NCBI GenBank assembly: GCA_945900755.1
Contig: CAMDKS010000017.1
Span: forward strand, 1 to 64,000
DNA length: 64,000 nucleotides
Reading direction: 5' to 3'
Origin: Bdellovibrio sp. ZAP7
GTDB taxonomy: Bacteria; Bdellovibrionota_B; Oligoflexia; Oligoflexales; RGVZ01
How positions within the stretch are numbered: the stretch's first letter is position 1; each line of letters starts with the position of its first letter. Below the pieces are notes generated by a model, which was given only the letters and a program-made list of their open reading frames with translations, had not been told where the DNA came from and did no database searches. The position numbers and the translations under genes were made by a program. Positions 35,088 to 43,210 of the stretch are shown here, one piece after another.

Positions 35088-36671
35088 TTAAGATCCCGTA
35101 AGGCTGGTTAGAGGAGTCACATCTTCCGCATCAAGAAGGCGACTGGTTTCAGCGTCGTCCTTTAAGATCTTAATGACCTCCTTAATGGGCTCACGACGAG
35201 TTATAAATTCAAAATGACTTAAGCCATTCATAGAATAGCTGTGAACATTTTTTTGCCCGGTTTTAGGAATAAAAATTCCATTTTCCCCTCGCGCAACAGT
35301 GTCCTTGGTGCTGTAGATCTGATGAATCTGAAGGCTGTCGGGAACATGACTTTCTTTTAGAATTTTTAAAAACCGACTCCCCGGCCGCATCTGCCAAACA
35401 TCACGCCAGAAGAAGCCAAGAGGCGTAACCAGAGCAAGGTAGGTAAAATAGCTTCCGTTGCATGGTGGCGCCACGGCCACCAGCTTGTCGCAGTACCTGT
35501 GGCCGCCAAGCTTCAGTAACCACCAAAGTGCAACAAGAGTGCCCTTCGAGTGAGCTACAATGTGAATTTTTTTGAAACCATAGCGATCCATTTGTCGTTT
35601 AAGTTTGTAGTCGATAAAGCTAGACGTTTCTAGGACGCCATGCGTGAAAAAAGTATTAAAAAGCCCGCCTAGATTAAAACTTAAAACGTCAAATCCAGCG
35701 GCAATAAGTTGCCGTTCCATAACAACTAGCGTTCTTTGGGACGAAAAGAATCCGTAGAGTAGTAGGACAGGCGTCTTGGTAGGATCGACAACTTGGTGGC
35801 GACGGACGATTTGGTTATTCTTGCTGGCTTCGTCTGTAATTTCTTGGTAGGCCTTAGTGAGAGTCGACCAAAGACTTCGCCCACGTTTACGGCTTTGCCA
35901 CTCAAAAATAAACAAGGGAACTAGAATGAGCCCTGCAGATAGGCCTATGGCATTAACCGTCCGGCCAACGACGGTTATATTTGGAGACGATAGATACACC
36001 ATCACAATGCATTCCGGCAAAATTCCAAGTAGAGTGTAACTTAGAACCTTTTTGGGATTAAGTGTAAAAACTCCGGCGATAAAGCTAAAAACATCAAAGG
36101 GGACAATTGGAATTAAACGTGCGGCAAATATAAATTTATAGTCCTGCGTCCGCAGTAACCGCAACGTCGAGGGTAGATTTCGGCTCATCCATGGAATGAC
36201 GATGCGACGACCTACAATATAACTCATGCCATAAACAGGAATGGTGGAAATCGCACTGCCCAATGCCGCCAAAACAATGGCGTGTCCGGAGCTAAAGGAT
36301 TTTGCGGCTAGGATTGACGTGAACACATTCGGGGTCAATAGGATTGGCCGCAGAAAGGATAGTATTAAGAAATGGGCGGGCGCAAGTTTGCTTGTGCCAA
36401 GGCACATTTCGACACCGTCAGGGCACCAATTATGCCAGAAAGTCCAGACGAAGAACCCCATGGCAATCAGCAAAAAAAGCTCAAAAAGAAGTGCCGCACG
36501 GAAGTAATTAAATTTAAAAAGCGGCGTAGAGGGTCTTGAAAATACGGCTGCGCTATTTTGCAGCGTCGGCAGCTCGCAAAACGTAGGAGTGTTTTTATCG
36601 GACGAGGGCTCACCAGAGGGGGAAGCAGGGCTGCGGTCCTCGTTAATCAATTTGAATTTATTCGAATCCAT
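35088..36671 (-). CDS. DedA/TVP38-type membrane protein fused to an alpha/beta hydrolase
   Basis: About 527 aa. The start is ambiguous: ATG 36671 has GAGG 4 nt upstream, while ATG 36689 gives six more residues. A cytoplasmic N-terminal tail of about 50 residues leads into a VTT/DedA (SNARE-associated, PF09335) membrane domain of about 55-280 with several hydrophobic segments and the signature RLIPIVPFDVFSFIAGV. After a basic linker comes an alpha/beta hydrolase (about 305-500): a strand PVLLLYGFFS, nucleophile elbow AHSKGT, and a late His in GLSHFEF. DedA domains are linked to lipid scrambling or flipping. A lipase/thioesterase-like enzyme on the same chain suggests lipid handling at the inner membrane. 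The fusion is unusual in my knowledge. Confidence 0.8.
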   Translation of the reverse strand: MDSNKFKLINEDRSPASPSGEPSSDKNTPTFCELPTLQNSAAVFSRPSTPLFKFNYFRAALLFELFLLIAMGFFVWTFWHNWCPDGVEMCLGTSKLAPAHFLILSFLRPILLTPNVFTSILAAKSFSSGHAIVLAALGSAISTIPVYGMSYIVGRRIVIPWMSRNLPSTLRLLRTQDYKFIFAARLIPIVPFDVFSFIAGVFTLNPKKVLSYTLLGILPECIVMVYLSSPNITVVGRTVNAIGLSAGLILVPLFIFEWQSRKRGRSLWSTLTKAYQEITDEASKNNQIVRRHQVVDPTKTPVLLLYGFFSSQRTLVVMERQLIAAGFDVLSFNLGGLFNTFFTHGVLETSSFIDYKLKRQMDRYGFKKIHIVAHSKGTLVALWWLLKLGGHRYCDKLVAVAPPCNGSYFTYLALVTPLGFFWRDVWQMRPGSRFLKILKESHVPDSLQIHQIYSTKDTVARGENGIFIPKTGQKNVHSYSMNGLSHFEFITRREPIKEVIKILKDDAETSRLLDAEDVTPLTSLTGS

Positions 36672-36794
36672 CCAGCCTCGCATACTCATTTTGGTTCAAA
36701 AGACGATTGATCCGTAGCTCTAGTATAGTCCATTGCAGAATATTCATCTATTTTATCGGAATCTTGAGCTATAATGTGAGAGAGGGTTTTAAAA

Positions 36795-37496
36795 ATGAGA
36801 AAAATTTATTGTAACGCGCTGAAATTATTTTGTTTAATTGGTCATTTAATGGGCTCTGGCGTCGCTGTGGGTTCGGATTTGTCAAATTACCAAATGAAAC
36901 TTAGGCAAGCGGGGGTCGATATGCTTGAAAACCTCGAGGTTTCATATGTGTTTGGCGGCGCCAGTCTTGGCGATGATAAGGCGTGTGACCTGTGTAACGA
37001 CTGTCTTGAAAAATTACAGCCGTCACCGAAACTTCGCTTTAAGGAATGTCCTGTTTGTAACAAGTGCAGTATAGATTGTTCTCATTTTACCCAGATGGTT
37101 TTTGCGCGTGCAGGCCTTCCTTTTCCCTATATTACAACCACGCAAATTCTTGAAATGGACCCCGCCAAACTAGAAAATAATTATCATTTATCTTCACTTG
37201 GAACCAACATCGGACAAATAATTCCTGGCGATATGTTGGTCTATAGAGGCCATGTGGTCATCGTCGAATCCATTCATAGCCTCGATTCCGGAGACATTGT
37301 GCATGCGACTGGTGGTAAAGACATCAAAGTTCCAGGACAGGGAATACAGCGCGAACGATTCGTACAGCTATCGTCCTTTCGTGGTGATTTGCTTAAAGTC
37401 GTGCGGCATTCTAAGCTCGCAGCATTGATCGGCAGCAAAGACGAGGGACGGCCATTTAAAATGCGTCGGGTTGAAAAAAAAGCAGTCGTCCATTAA
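36795..37496 (+). CDS. exported NlpC/P60-like peptidase with Cys-rich insertion
   Basis: 233 aa with a signal peptide (LKLFCLIGHLMGSGVAVG). After a helix ending YVFGG, the usual first NlpC/P60 motif, there is an insertion with CDLCNDC and CPVCNKC. The catalytic Cys follows in DCSHFTQMVFARAGL. The catalytic His is in YRGHVVIVES, and a polar residue may come from IVHATGGKD. The core is a cell-wall gamma-D-Glu-diamino acid endopeptidase or amidase fold. The four CxxC-like pairs before the active site look like a zinc or disulfide knuckle not usual in this family. It has a TATAAT at 36770 but no good -35. Single gene. Confidence 0.75.
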   Translation: MRKIYCNALKLFCLIGHLMGSGVAVGSDLSNYQMKLRQAGVDMLENLEVSYVFGGASLGDDKACDLCNDCLEKLQPSPKLRFKECPVCNKCSIDCSHFTQMVFARAGLPFPYITTTQILEMDPAKLENNYHLSSLGTNIGQIIPGDMLVYRGHVVIVESIHSLDSGDIVHATGGKDIKVPGQGIQRERFVQLSSFRGDLLKVVRHSKLAALIGSKDEGRPFKMRRVEKKAVVH

Positions 37497-37864
37497 ATCG
37501 GGGGATTTAGCCGTGCGGCCTGAAGTTCTAAAATGATTTGAGAAAGTGTAGCGCGAATTTGGACTTCATCAGGCAAGGGCCACGAAAATTTCGCGGAGTC
37601 ACATTCCGCTTGAATAGAGTTAAGGCGGTCACAGAGTTTCAATGCACCCACAAAACCAATCGTCCCACTAATTTTATGTGCTGATTTCGACAGTTCGGCG
37701 ACATTTTTCTCGACAAGGGCCATATTAAATCGTTCGAGACTTGCGTCCAATGAATCAAGAGAGAGTGTCAGAGACTCAACCCAAAACTTCTGACTGGCCG
37801 TTGAATTCGGCAGCTGACGACACACGGATTCAATTATTTCGAGATTTAAAAGTGGTTTGTTCAT
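37493..37864 (-). CDS. stand-alone HPt phosphotransfer protein
   Basis: 123 aa, one four-helix HPt domain. Phospho-acceptor His63 is in SAHKISGTIGFVGALKLCDRL, the normal HPt signature. ATG 37864 is used; a TTG 12 bases earlier gives four more residues. It carries no other domain and lies divergent to a REC protein gene (243 bp apart), so the two may be a pair. It could also serve the hybrid kinase at 11321, which lacks an HPt. The stop codon overlaps that of the NlpC/P60 gene. Confidence 0.85.
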   Translation of the reverse strand: MNKPLLNLEIIESVCRQLPNSTASQKFWVESLTLSLDSLDASLERFNMALVEKNVAELSKSAHKISGTIGFVGALKLCDRLNSIQAECDSAKFSWPLPDEVQIRATLSQIILELQAARLNPPI

Positions 37865-38107
37865 GATTGAGTGCAATTTCTATTGACGCGTTAGTGATTT
37901 GTGATTTTGCCATACATTTCGATTTTAAGTCGTGATCCCTTATCTTTGCACCTCAATGCAAAAGGAACAAGGTGTAAATATATGGGGCGTTTATTAGGGG
38001 GTGCTAATTTATACCTAATGTCGGAAATCGACAGTCCGATACTTTGCTCATGAGCCTGAAGGTACTCAAGGATAGCAGGGCAGCCCACAGAGTTTTGGAG
38101 GTCAACG

Positions 38108-38842
38108 ATGGGAAATATCATAATCGTAGAAGATAATAATGAAATACTTCATTATCTCTGCACGGTGTTGCAAGCGGCAGGATACACGGTCCAAGGTGTT
38201 GCGACCGTCCAAAAATGTATGGACGCGCTGCGCGCTAAAAGGTTTGAGATAGACCTTTTGATTCTAGACGTGCAGCTCGGTGACGGCACAGCGTTTGCCT
38301 TTTTAGAGCACCTTAAGGTGATCAACCCACTATTTTTGCCTAAAATTTGTTTTATATCGTCTAACAGGGATGCTGAAACGATCAAGACGGCGGTCTCCTA
38401 TGGTGCGTCGGACTATATCGTAAAGCCGATCTTATCAGGAACTCTGCTGACTAAAGTGGGTGCCCTATTAGGGGGAGATGAGAAGGCAGAAGTATTTTCC
38501 ACAGCCAATTGTGACTTTGAGGCGAAGCTCATAGGGATTGATATCTTTCAACCCGATGTTACTGTGACCGAGATTACAGAGGTGGGAATTCGCTTAAAGT
38601 CTTCAGTGCGCTTCCAGGTGGGCGGGCTTGTGCCGTTGAATATCGAAGAACTCCAGAAAATTTTGAAGCATTGCGCAGATCATATTGTTTTTAGGATCAA
38701 AAAATCTGAGAAGTTGCGATGGGGAAAATATGTCTCAGAGGCGGAATTTGTTGGTGTTCCAGAAGAAAAAATCACCAAATTAAGAGCGCTAACGATTCGT
38801 GGAAATTTTATTCCGGCTGGTGCGACTAAAAAAACGGCATAA
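38108..38842 (+). CDS. response regulator with C-terminal PilZ-like domain
   Basis: 244 aa. The receiver spans 1-120 with VEDNN, phospho-acceptor Asp54 (LILDVQLGDG) and KP at the end (IVKPILSG). The C-terminal region (about 133-235) has a beta-rich pattern (ITEVGIRLKSSVRFQVGGLVPL) like PilZ domains. The RxxxR motif needed for c-di-GMP binding is not obvious, so binding is doubtful. GGAGG 8 nt before ATG 38108. Divergent HPt gene upstream. It likely takes phosphate from a phosphorelay and acts through protein contact rather than DNA. Confidence 0.75.
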   Translation: MGNIIIVEDNNEILHYLCTVLQAAGYTVQGVATVQKCMDALRAKRFEIDLLILDVQLGDGTAFAFLEHLKVINPLFLPKICFISSNRDAETIKTAVSYGASDYIVKPILSGTLLTKVGALLGGDEKAEVFSTANCDFEAKLIGIDIFQPDVTVTEITEVGIRLKSSVRFQVGGLVPLNIEELQKILKHCADHIVFRIKKSEKLRWGKYVSEAEFVGVPEEKITKLRALTIRGNFIPAGATKKTA

Positions 38843-38860
38843 TTTGACCCAAAACGGGGG

Positions 38861-38878
38861 AGGAGGTCGTATCCTCCT
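38861..38878 (+). terminator. possible hairpin after the REC-PilZ gene
   Basis: AGGAGG (38861-38866) / CCTCCT (38873-38878), 6-bp stem with a 6-nt loop, 19 bp after the stop. No T tract follows, so it is a weak terminator candidate. Confidence 0.3.
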
Positions 38879-38986
38879 GCTATATGCTTTGAATGTCTTG
38901 CCATAGGCCCAACAATTGAGATACCTTCACGGCTCAAACACTAGCAGCTTGTGCTCCTGGTCATTTTAATTGAATGAGGAATTTTC

Positions 38987-39550
38987 ATGTACTCTACGCA
39001 AGATTTTCGTAAAGGTTTAAAAATTGAATACAATAACAAGCCTTGGAACATAGTGGAATTCCAACACGTCAGCCCAGGCAAAGGAAATGCTTTTTGTCGC
39101 ACGCGGCTTAAAAATCTCGAGACCGGCCAGGTCGTAGAAGTGACGTTTAAGTCAGGTGAAAAGGTGGCCATTCCCGATGTTGAAGTACGCGAAATGCAGT
39201 ATCTCTATAAGGAAGGAGATCGCTGGACATTTATGGATGTCGGAAATTACGAGCAGACGACTCTCTCTGATGATGAGGTTGGCGACGCTGCTAATTATAT
39301 GGTTGAAAACCGTACTGCACGAGTCACATTTTTTCGTAGTCGCGCCGTTGCGGTTGATGTCGAGAATCACGTTGACCTAAAAGTGATCGAAACCCAGCCG
39401 AACATTAAAGGGGATACTTCTGGCGGCGGCGGCAAGCCTGCTAAACTTGAAACGGGTCTTACGATTCAAGTGCCTTTTCATATTAAAGAGGGCGACGTAC
39501 TTCGTATTGATACCAGAACTAACGAGTATCTTTCAAAAGTGCAGTCCTAA
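38987..39550 (+). CDS. efp: translation elongation factor P
   Basis: 187 aa, three beta-barrel domains. It enters the ribosomal E site and rescues stalling at polyproline. Domain I carries the loop SPGKGNAF with Lys32, the position modified by lysylation in many bacteria. C-terminal signature GDVLRIDTRTNEYLSKV is present. GAGGA before ATG. No EpmA/EpmB gene is in the window. Polyproline-like stalks elsewhere in the window (for example residues in the EPSEP lipoprotein) are not true PPP, so no link is claimed. It precedes accBC by 70 bp. Confidence 0.97.
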   Translation: MYSTQDFRKGLKIEYNNKPWNIVEFQHVSPGKGNAFCRTRLKNLETGQVVEVTFKSGEKVAIPDVEVREMQYLYKEGDRWTFMDVGNYEQTTLSDDEVGDAANYMVENRTARVTFFRSRAVAVDVENHVDLKVIETQPNIKGDTSGGGGKPAKLETGLTIQVPFHIKEGDVLRIDTRTNEYLSKVQS

Positions 39551-39620
39551 TTATTTGCGAATTCTAACGTTCTGAACGGCACATAATTATAATTTAAATT
39601 AGATTTTTAGTGGGTGATTC

Positions 39621-40130
39621 GTGGATTTGAAAAATGTTGAGCAGCTGATGGAACTCATGCGCAAGCAAGGGTTTAATCACGTTAAGTTTGAGTCAAAAGA
39701 CCAAAAAATTGAAGTGACCATGCAGCCTGCTTCAGTTTCCGCAGGAATGTCAGGAATGCCGATGATGGGAATGCCTATGATGAGCAATCCGATGATGGGC
39801 AATCCGATGATGGGCGGTGCAGCCATGGGTCATTCGACCAGCCAATCAGCGACGAAATCAGAGCCAGCATCAGCACCGGCAAAGGCCGTTGCCAGTGGTC
39901 ATGCACTAAAATCTCCATTTGTTGGGACGTTTTACCGTTCGACCACTCCTGGGTCGGATCCATTTGTAGAAATTGGCACACGCGTTCGTAAAGGGCAAAG
40001 TTTGTGTATCGTCGAGGCCATGAAACTTATGAATGAGATTGAGTCGGATCGCGACGGCGTGATTCGAGAGATACTTGCCGAAAATGGGCAGCCGGTCGAA
40101 TTCGATCAGTCTCTTTTCGTCATTGAATAA
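39621..40130 (+). CDS. accB: acetyl-CoA carboxylase biotin carboxyl carrier protein
   Basis: 169 aa. The C-terminal biotinyl domain has EAMKLMNEI with the biotinylated Lys. The N-terminal helix [17 protein letters not shown] is typical. The linker is unusual: four 5-residue units [20 protein letters not shown], very Met-rich, coded by 15-bp DNA repeats (39756-39815), then an Ala/Ser/Pro stretch. GTG start. Forms an operon with accC, 15 bp apart, for malonyl-CoA synthesis. The carboxyltransferase genes accA and accD are not here. Confidence 0.96.
   Translation: MDLKNVEQLMELMRKQGFNHVKFESKDQKIEVTMQPASVSAGMSGMPMMGMPMMSNPMMGNPMMGGAAMGHSTSQSATKSEPASAPAKAVASGHALKSPFVGTFYRSTTPGSDPFVEIGTRVRKGQSLCIVEAMKLMNEIESDRDGVIREILAENGQPVEFDQSLFVIE
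39756..39815 (+). repeat. four 15-bp tandem repeats in accB
   Basis: Four in-frame 15-bp units at 39756, 39771, 39786 and 39801 encode the Met-rich linker. The last two are identical (AATCCGATGATGGGC), which points to a recent duplication. Confidence 0.85.
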
Positions 40131-40145
40131 GCAGGATAAAAACAA

Positions 40146-41480
40146 ATGAAAAAGGTTCTGATTGCCAATCGAGGCGAAATCGCAGTCCGTGTGATTCGTG
40201 CTTGTCAAGAATTAGGAATCCAAACAGTCGCCATCCACAGCGTTGCTGATCGTGATGCGTTGCATACTCGGATTGCCGATGAGAGCATTTGTATCGGACC
40301 TGGGCCGAGTGCAAAAAGTTATCTTTCTATTTCTGCCATTATGAGTGCCGCTGAGATTGCGGGTGTTGATGCCATCCATCCTGGATATGGATTCTTGTCG
40401 GAAAATGCTAAATTTGCTGAGATATGTGAAAAGTACAAGGTTAAATTCATTGGCCCAAAGTCTTCGCATATTCGAGCCCTTGGCAATAAAGTGGAGGCCC
40501 GTGCTTTTGCAGAAAAAGCTGGCGTACCGATGCTTCCGGGGAGTATTGGAGCCGTCCAGACGTCTCAAGACGCCATGAAGCTTGCCAAAGAAATCGGGTT
40601 TCCGCTGATCATCAAAGCCGCTTCAGGTGGTGGCGGCCGCGGGATGAAGATCGTTCGCTCTATGGATGAAGTCACGAAACAATATGAACTCGCTCGCAGC
40701 GAGGCTTTAATTGGTTTTGGTGATTCTGACGTATTTATTGAGCGTTACTGCGAGCGGCCACGGCATGTTGAGGTCCAGCTCGTTGCTGATGAGCATGGCA
40801 ACGTAGGGCATTTAGGTGAACGGGACTGTTCTATTCAGCGACGCCATCAAAAGTTGCTAGAGGAGGCTCCATGTCCGATTATGACTCCTGCCCGACGAAA
40901 AGAAATTGGTGACACGGCCGTTCGTCTTGCTAAGGCTGTTGGGTATCAAAGCCTTGGGACTGTTGAGTTTCTAATGGATGAAGATGGCCGATATTATTTT
41001 ATGGAAGTAAATACAAGGGCGCAAGTCGAGCATCCGGTGACGGAGATGATCACAAGCGTAGACCTAATCAAAGAACAAATAAATATTGCTCGCGGGCATA
41101 AGCTATCTTTTGATCCCACAAAAATTGAACTGCGCGGTCATGCACTTGAGTGTCGTATAAACGCCGAAGACCCTGTGACTTTTGCTCCGTGGCCAGGCAA
41201 GGTTACCGCTTATCATGAGCCCGGAGGTCCTGGGGTGCGTGTTGACGGGATGCTCTATGCTGGTTACACAGTCCCGTCGTTGTACGACTCAATGGTGGCC
41301 AAGTTAATAACCTGGGGTCGCGACCGAGAAGAGTGTTTAGCGAGAATGCGGCGATCATTACGCGAAATGAAAGTGGACGGAATTCGGACGAATATCCCTT
41401 TTCATTTACGCGTACTAGACGATAAACGATTTATTGAGGGGCAGGTCACCACCAAATTCTTGCAAGAATGGGGAGTCTAG
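40146..41480 (+). CDS. accC: acetyl-CoA carboxylase biotin carboxylase subunit
   Basis: 444 aa ATP-grasp enzyme that carboxylates the biotin on AccB using bicarbonate and ATP. N-terminal KVLIANRGEIAVRVIRAC, HPGYGFLSEN, the glycine loop ASGGGGRGMK, active-site EHPVTEMIT and NTRAQVEHP are all present. Normal length. AGGA before the ATG, 15 bp after accB. The 228-bp gap that follows shows no gene or clear terminator. Confidence 0.97.
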   Translation: MKKVLIANRGEIAVRVIRACQELGIQTVAIHSVADRDALHTRIADESICIGPGPSAKSYLSISAIMSAAEIAGVDAIHPGYGFLSENAKFAEICEKYKVKFIGPKSSHIRALGNKVEARAFAEKAGVPMLPGSIGAVQTSQDAMKLAKEIGFPLIIKAASGGGGRGMKIVRSMDEVTKQYELARSEALIGFGDSDVFIERYCERPRHVEVQLVADEHGNVGHLGERDCSIQRRHQKLLEEAPCPIMTPARRKEIGDTAVRLAKAVGYQSLGTVEFLMDEDGRYYFMEVNTRAQVEHPVTEMITSVDLIKEQINIARGHKLSFDPTKIELRGHALECRINAEDPVTFAPWPGKVTAYHEPGGPGVRVDGMLYAGYTVPSLYDSMVAKLITWGRDREECLARMRRSLREMKVDGIRTNIPFHLRVLDDKRFIEGQVTTKFLQEWGV

Positions 41481-41708
41481 TCACTGACTAGATGGTGCAG
41501 TGAAAGTCCAAGCTGCGTATTGTGGTTTGCACTAAAATGCCCATTTAAAATAGTAAAATCCGTACGTATCAATCAGCACATCGCGGTCGTGACCTTTTCT
41601 CTCCGATTGCAATGAGCGCATTCGCTAGGGGTCGGGGTCTATAGGCAAAACTTTCCGCTTTATGTAAGTCTCCTCCTTGCCGATGAACCAGCATAACGGG
41701 AGGGTTGG

Positions 41709-43145
41709 ATGAGTCCTGGGCTTCTAAAATTATTGAAGATTATCGAAGAGCAGCCAATGGAACTGAAATTGGTCGATCGATTTCTAATGCTGGTAAACGA
41801 TGGTCCTGCACAGGACCGTGCAGCTTCAATCTCGAAACTCGCAAAAACTTTAATGCCAAATTATCCAATGCGAGCCATTGAAATAGCTTTCAAAGAATAT
41901 AAAGCTGGATTTGCACGCGCAGCCAATATTGCGCTGATTATTGATGCTTTAGTGGTGTTAAAAATGCCGGAGAAATCGGCCATGATTCGCGCGGAGATGA
42001 TGCGATTTTGGAATAAGCAAATATCTCAGGACGATCGAAATCTCGCTCAACTAGCGATTGAGGAGCATGTGACCATAGTCTTATCGCAGCAGGAAATCGC
42101 ACAGCAGGTCCAAGTCATGGGAGAGCCGTTGCGCTGGGACGAGAAGTTTTATGGTGCAGCTGGGCTTGATGTGGCTTCACTCAGTTCGCTCGGTGTTCAG
42201 CCACGGAAAAAGCAACTAGCAAAGCCAGAAACAAAAAATATTGATGTCTTGAACATTCCGACCTTCAATCGTCAGCCTGCTCCAGAGCCGGTGTTTGCTC
42301 CAGAGCTGGTGTTTGAAGAACCACTGATTGGTGTAAAGTCAGGTTTTGTGCCTGGGACTCCTGACGAGGCAGACACTCAAAATTCCTACGAAGTTGAGAA
42401 GGAATTGGAATTTCTAGTCCCGCAGACCGTGGCGCTGGACTACCCAAAATCTCGATCTCAGGTCGAGCCTGAGGAGTCACAATTTCTTATTAAACGTGAG
42501 GGTTCTCAAAGTCATAAAAGCGAGGCGGTTAGTAAAACGAACCCAATCCTAGCTGAGCCACGAAATGACATCAGAGCTAGGATTTCTGTTTCTAGTAATG
42601 CGGATGGAATTCCCGCTAGAATTTTGCCTCCAGATTCTGTGCAGCAATCCAGGGCCAAGATTGGGATTCTGGCGCCAGCGAGTAGTCCTAGGCGGGAAGA
42701 GGTCTACAAATATAACCTAGATGAAGAGAAAGATGTAAAGGAACAGTTTAACAGGCTTGTTACCAATGAGGACTGGGAGGGTGTTTTAGAAAAATTGGGA
42801 GAGGCAATGGCCCTGACAACAGACGTTCAGTTTCTATTGAATGTTTTCGAACGAAAAAAACTCGAAAAAATAGATATACGGTTTGCGAAATGGTGGATTG
42901 ATATTCTTCTGGCCGCTCGGCATGAGCGTCGTGCTTTGCGTTACATACAACAGAAATTAATCGACGAAGAAAGTTTAATTTGGGCAAGAATGACCTTCCC
43001 AAAAATACAGATGATTAGAAGTAGATTAGATTTAAGTCAATTGGAATGGCGTGAAAGTGACGGCGTGGCCTCCTTACGAAAAATAATTTTTGAATTGAGG
43101 CCTAAACTTCAATGTTATTGGGCATGTTCGTCGAAAGTTTCTTGA
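41709..43145 (+). CDS. hypothetical protein with helical ends and disordered middle
   Basis: 478 aa. GGGAGG precedes ATG 41709. Residues 1-145 look all-helical (LLKLLKIIEEQPMELKLVDR). The middle, about 160-330, is disordered, with acidic and Pro-rich stretches. It includes a duplicated six-residue unit APEPVF/APELVF from an 18-bp DNA repeat (42279-42314). The C-terminal about 130 residues are again helical and basic, with YNLDEEKDVKEQFNRL. There is no signal peptide or membrane segment. No family recognised. A HEAT/ARM-like scaffold is possible but unproven. It lies just ahead of the moxR/bat promoter. Confidence 0.7.
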   Translation: MSPGLLKLLKIIEEQPMELKLVDRFLMLVNDGPAQDRAASISKLAKTLMPNYPMRAIEIAFKEYKAGFARAANIALIIDALVVLKMPEKSAMIRAEMMRFWNKQISQDDRNLAQLAIEEHVTIVLSQQEIAQQVQVMGEPLRWDEKFYGAAGLDVASLSSLGVQPRKKQLAKPETKNIDVLNIPTFNRQPAPEPVFAPELVFEEPLIGVKSGFVPGTPDEADTQNSYEVEKELEFLVPQTVALDYPKSRSQVEPEESQFLIKREGSQSHKSEAVSKTNPILAEPRNDIRARISVSSNADGIPARILPPDSVQQSRAKIGILAPASSPRREEVYKYNLDEEKDVKEQFNRLVTNEDWEGVLEKLGEAMALTTDVQFLLNVFERKKLEKIDIRFAKWWIDILLAARHERRALRYIQQKLIDEESLIWARMTFPKIQMIRSRLDLSQLEWRESDGVASLRKIIFELRPKLQCYWACSSKVS

Positions 43146-43169
43146 ATAATTTGCATCTTCGATTATAAT
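43142..43169 (+). promoter_or_regulatory. probable promoter of the moxR/bat operon
   Basis: TTGAAT (43142-43147), a 16-nt spacer, TATAAT (43164-43169). The -10 is perfect and the -35 matches 4 of 6. It overlaps the stop codon of the preceding gene. A small A+T-rich hairpin TGAAT/ATTCA with a T7 run follows at 43180-43200, which could be a weak terminator for the upstream gene or an attenuator. Confidence 0.45.
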
Positions 43170-43210
43170 ATTCCCTCAGTGAATAAAAATTCATTTTTTT
43201 GGGGGGTACT

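Noticed and set aside
37891-38121. 76-codon minus-strand frame between the HPt and REC genes
   Set aside because: Runs into the ribosome site and start of the REC gene and shows no ribosome site of its own.
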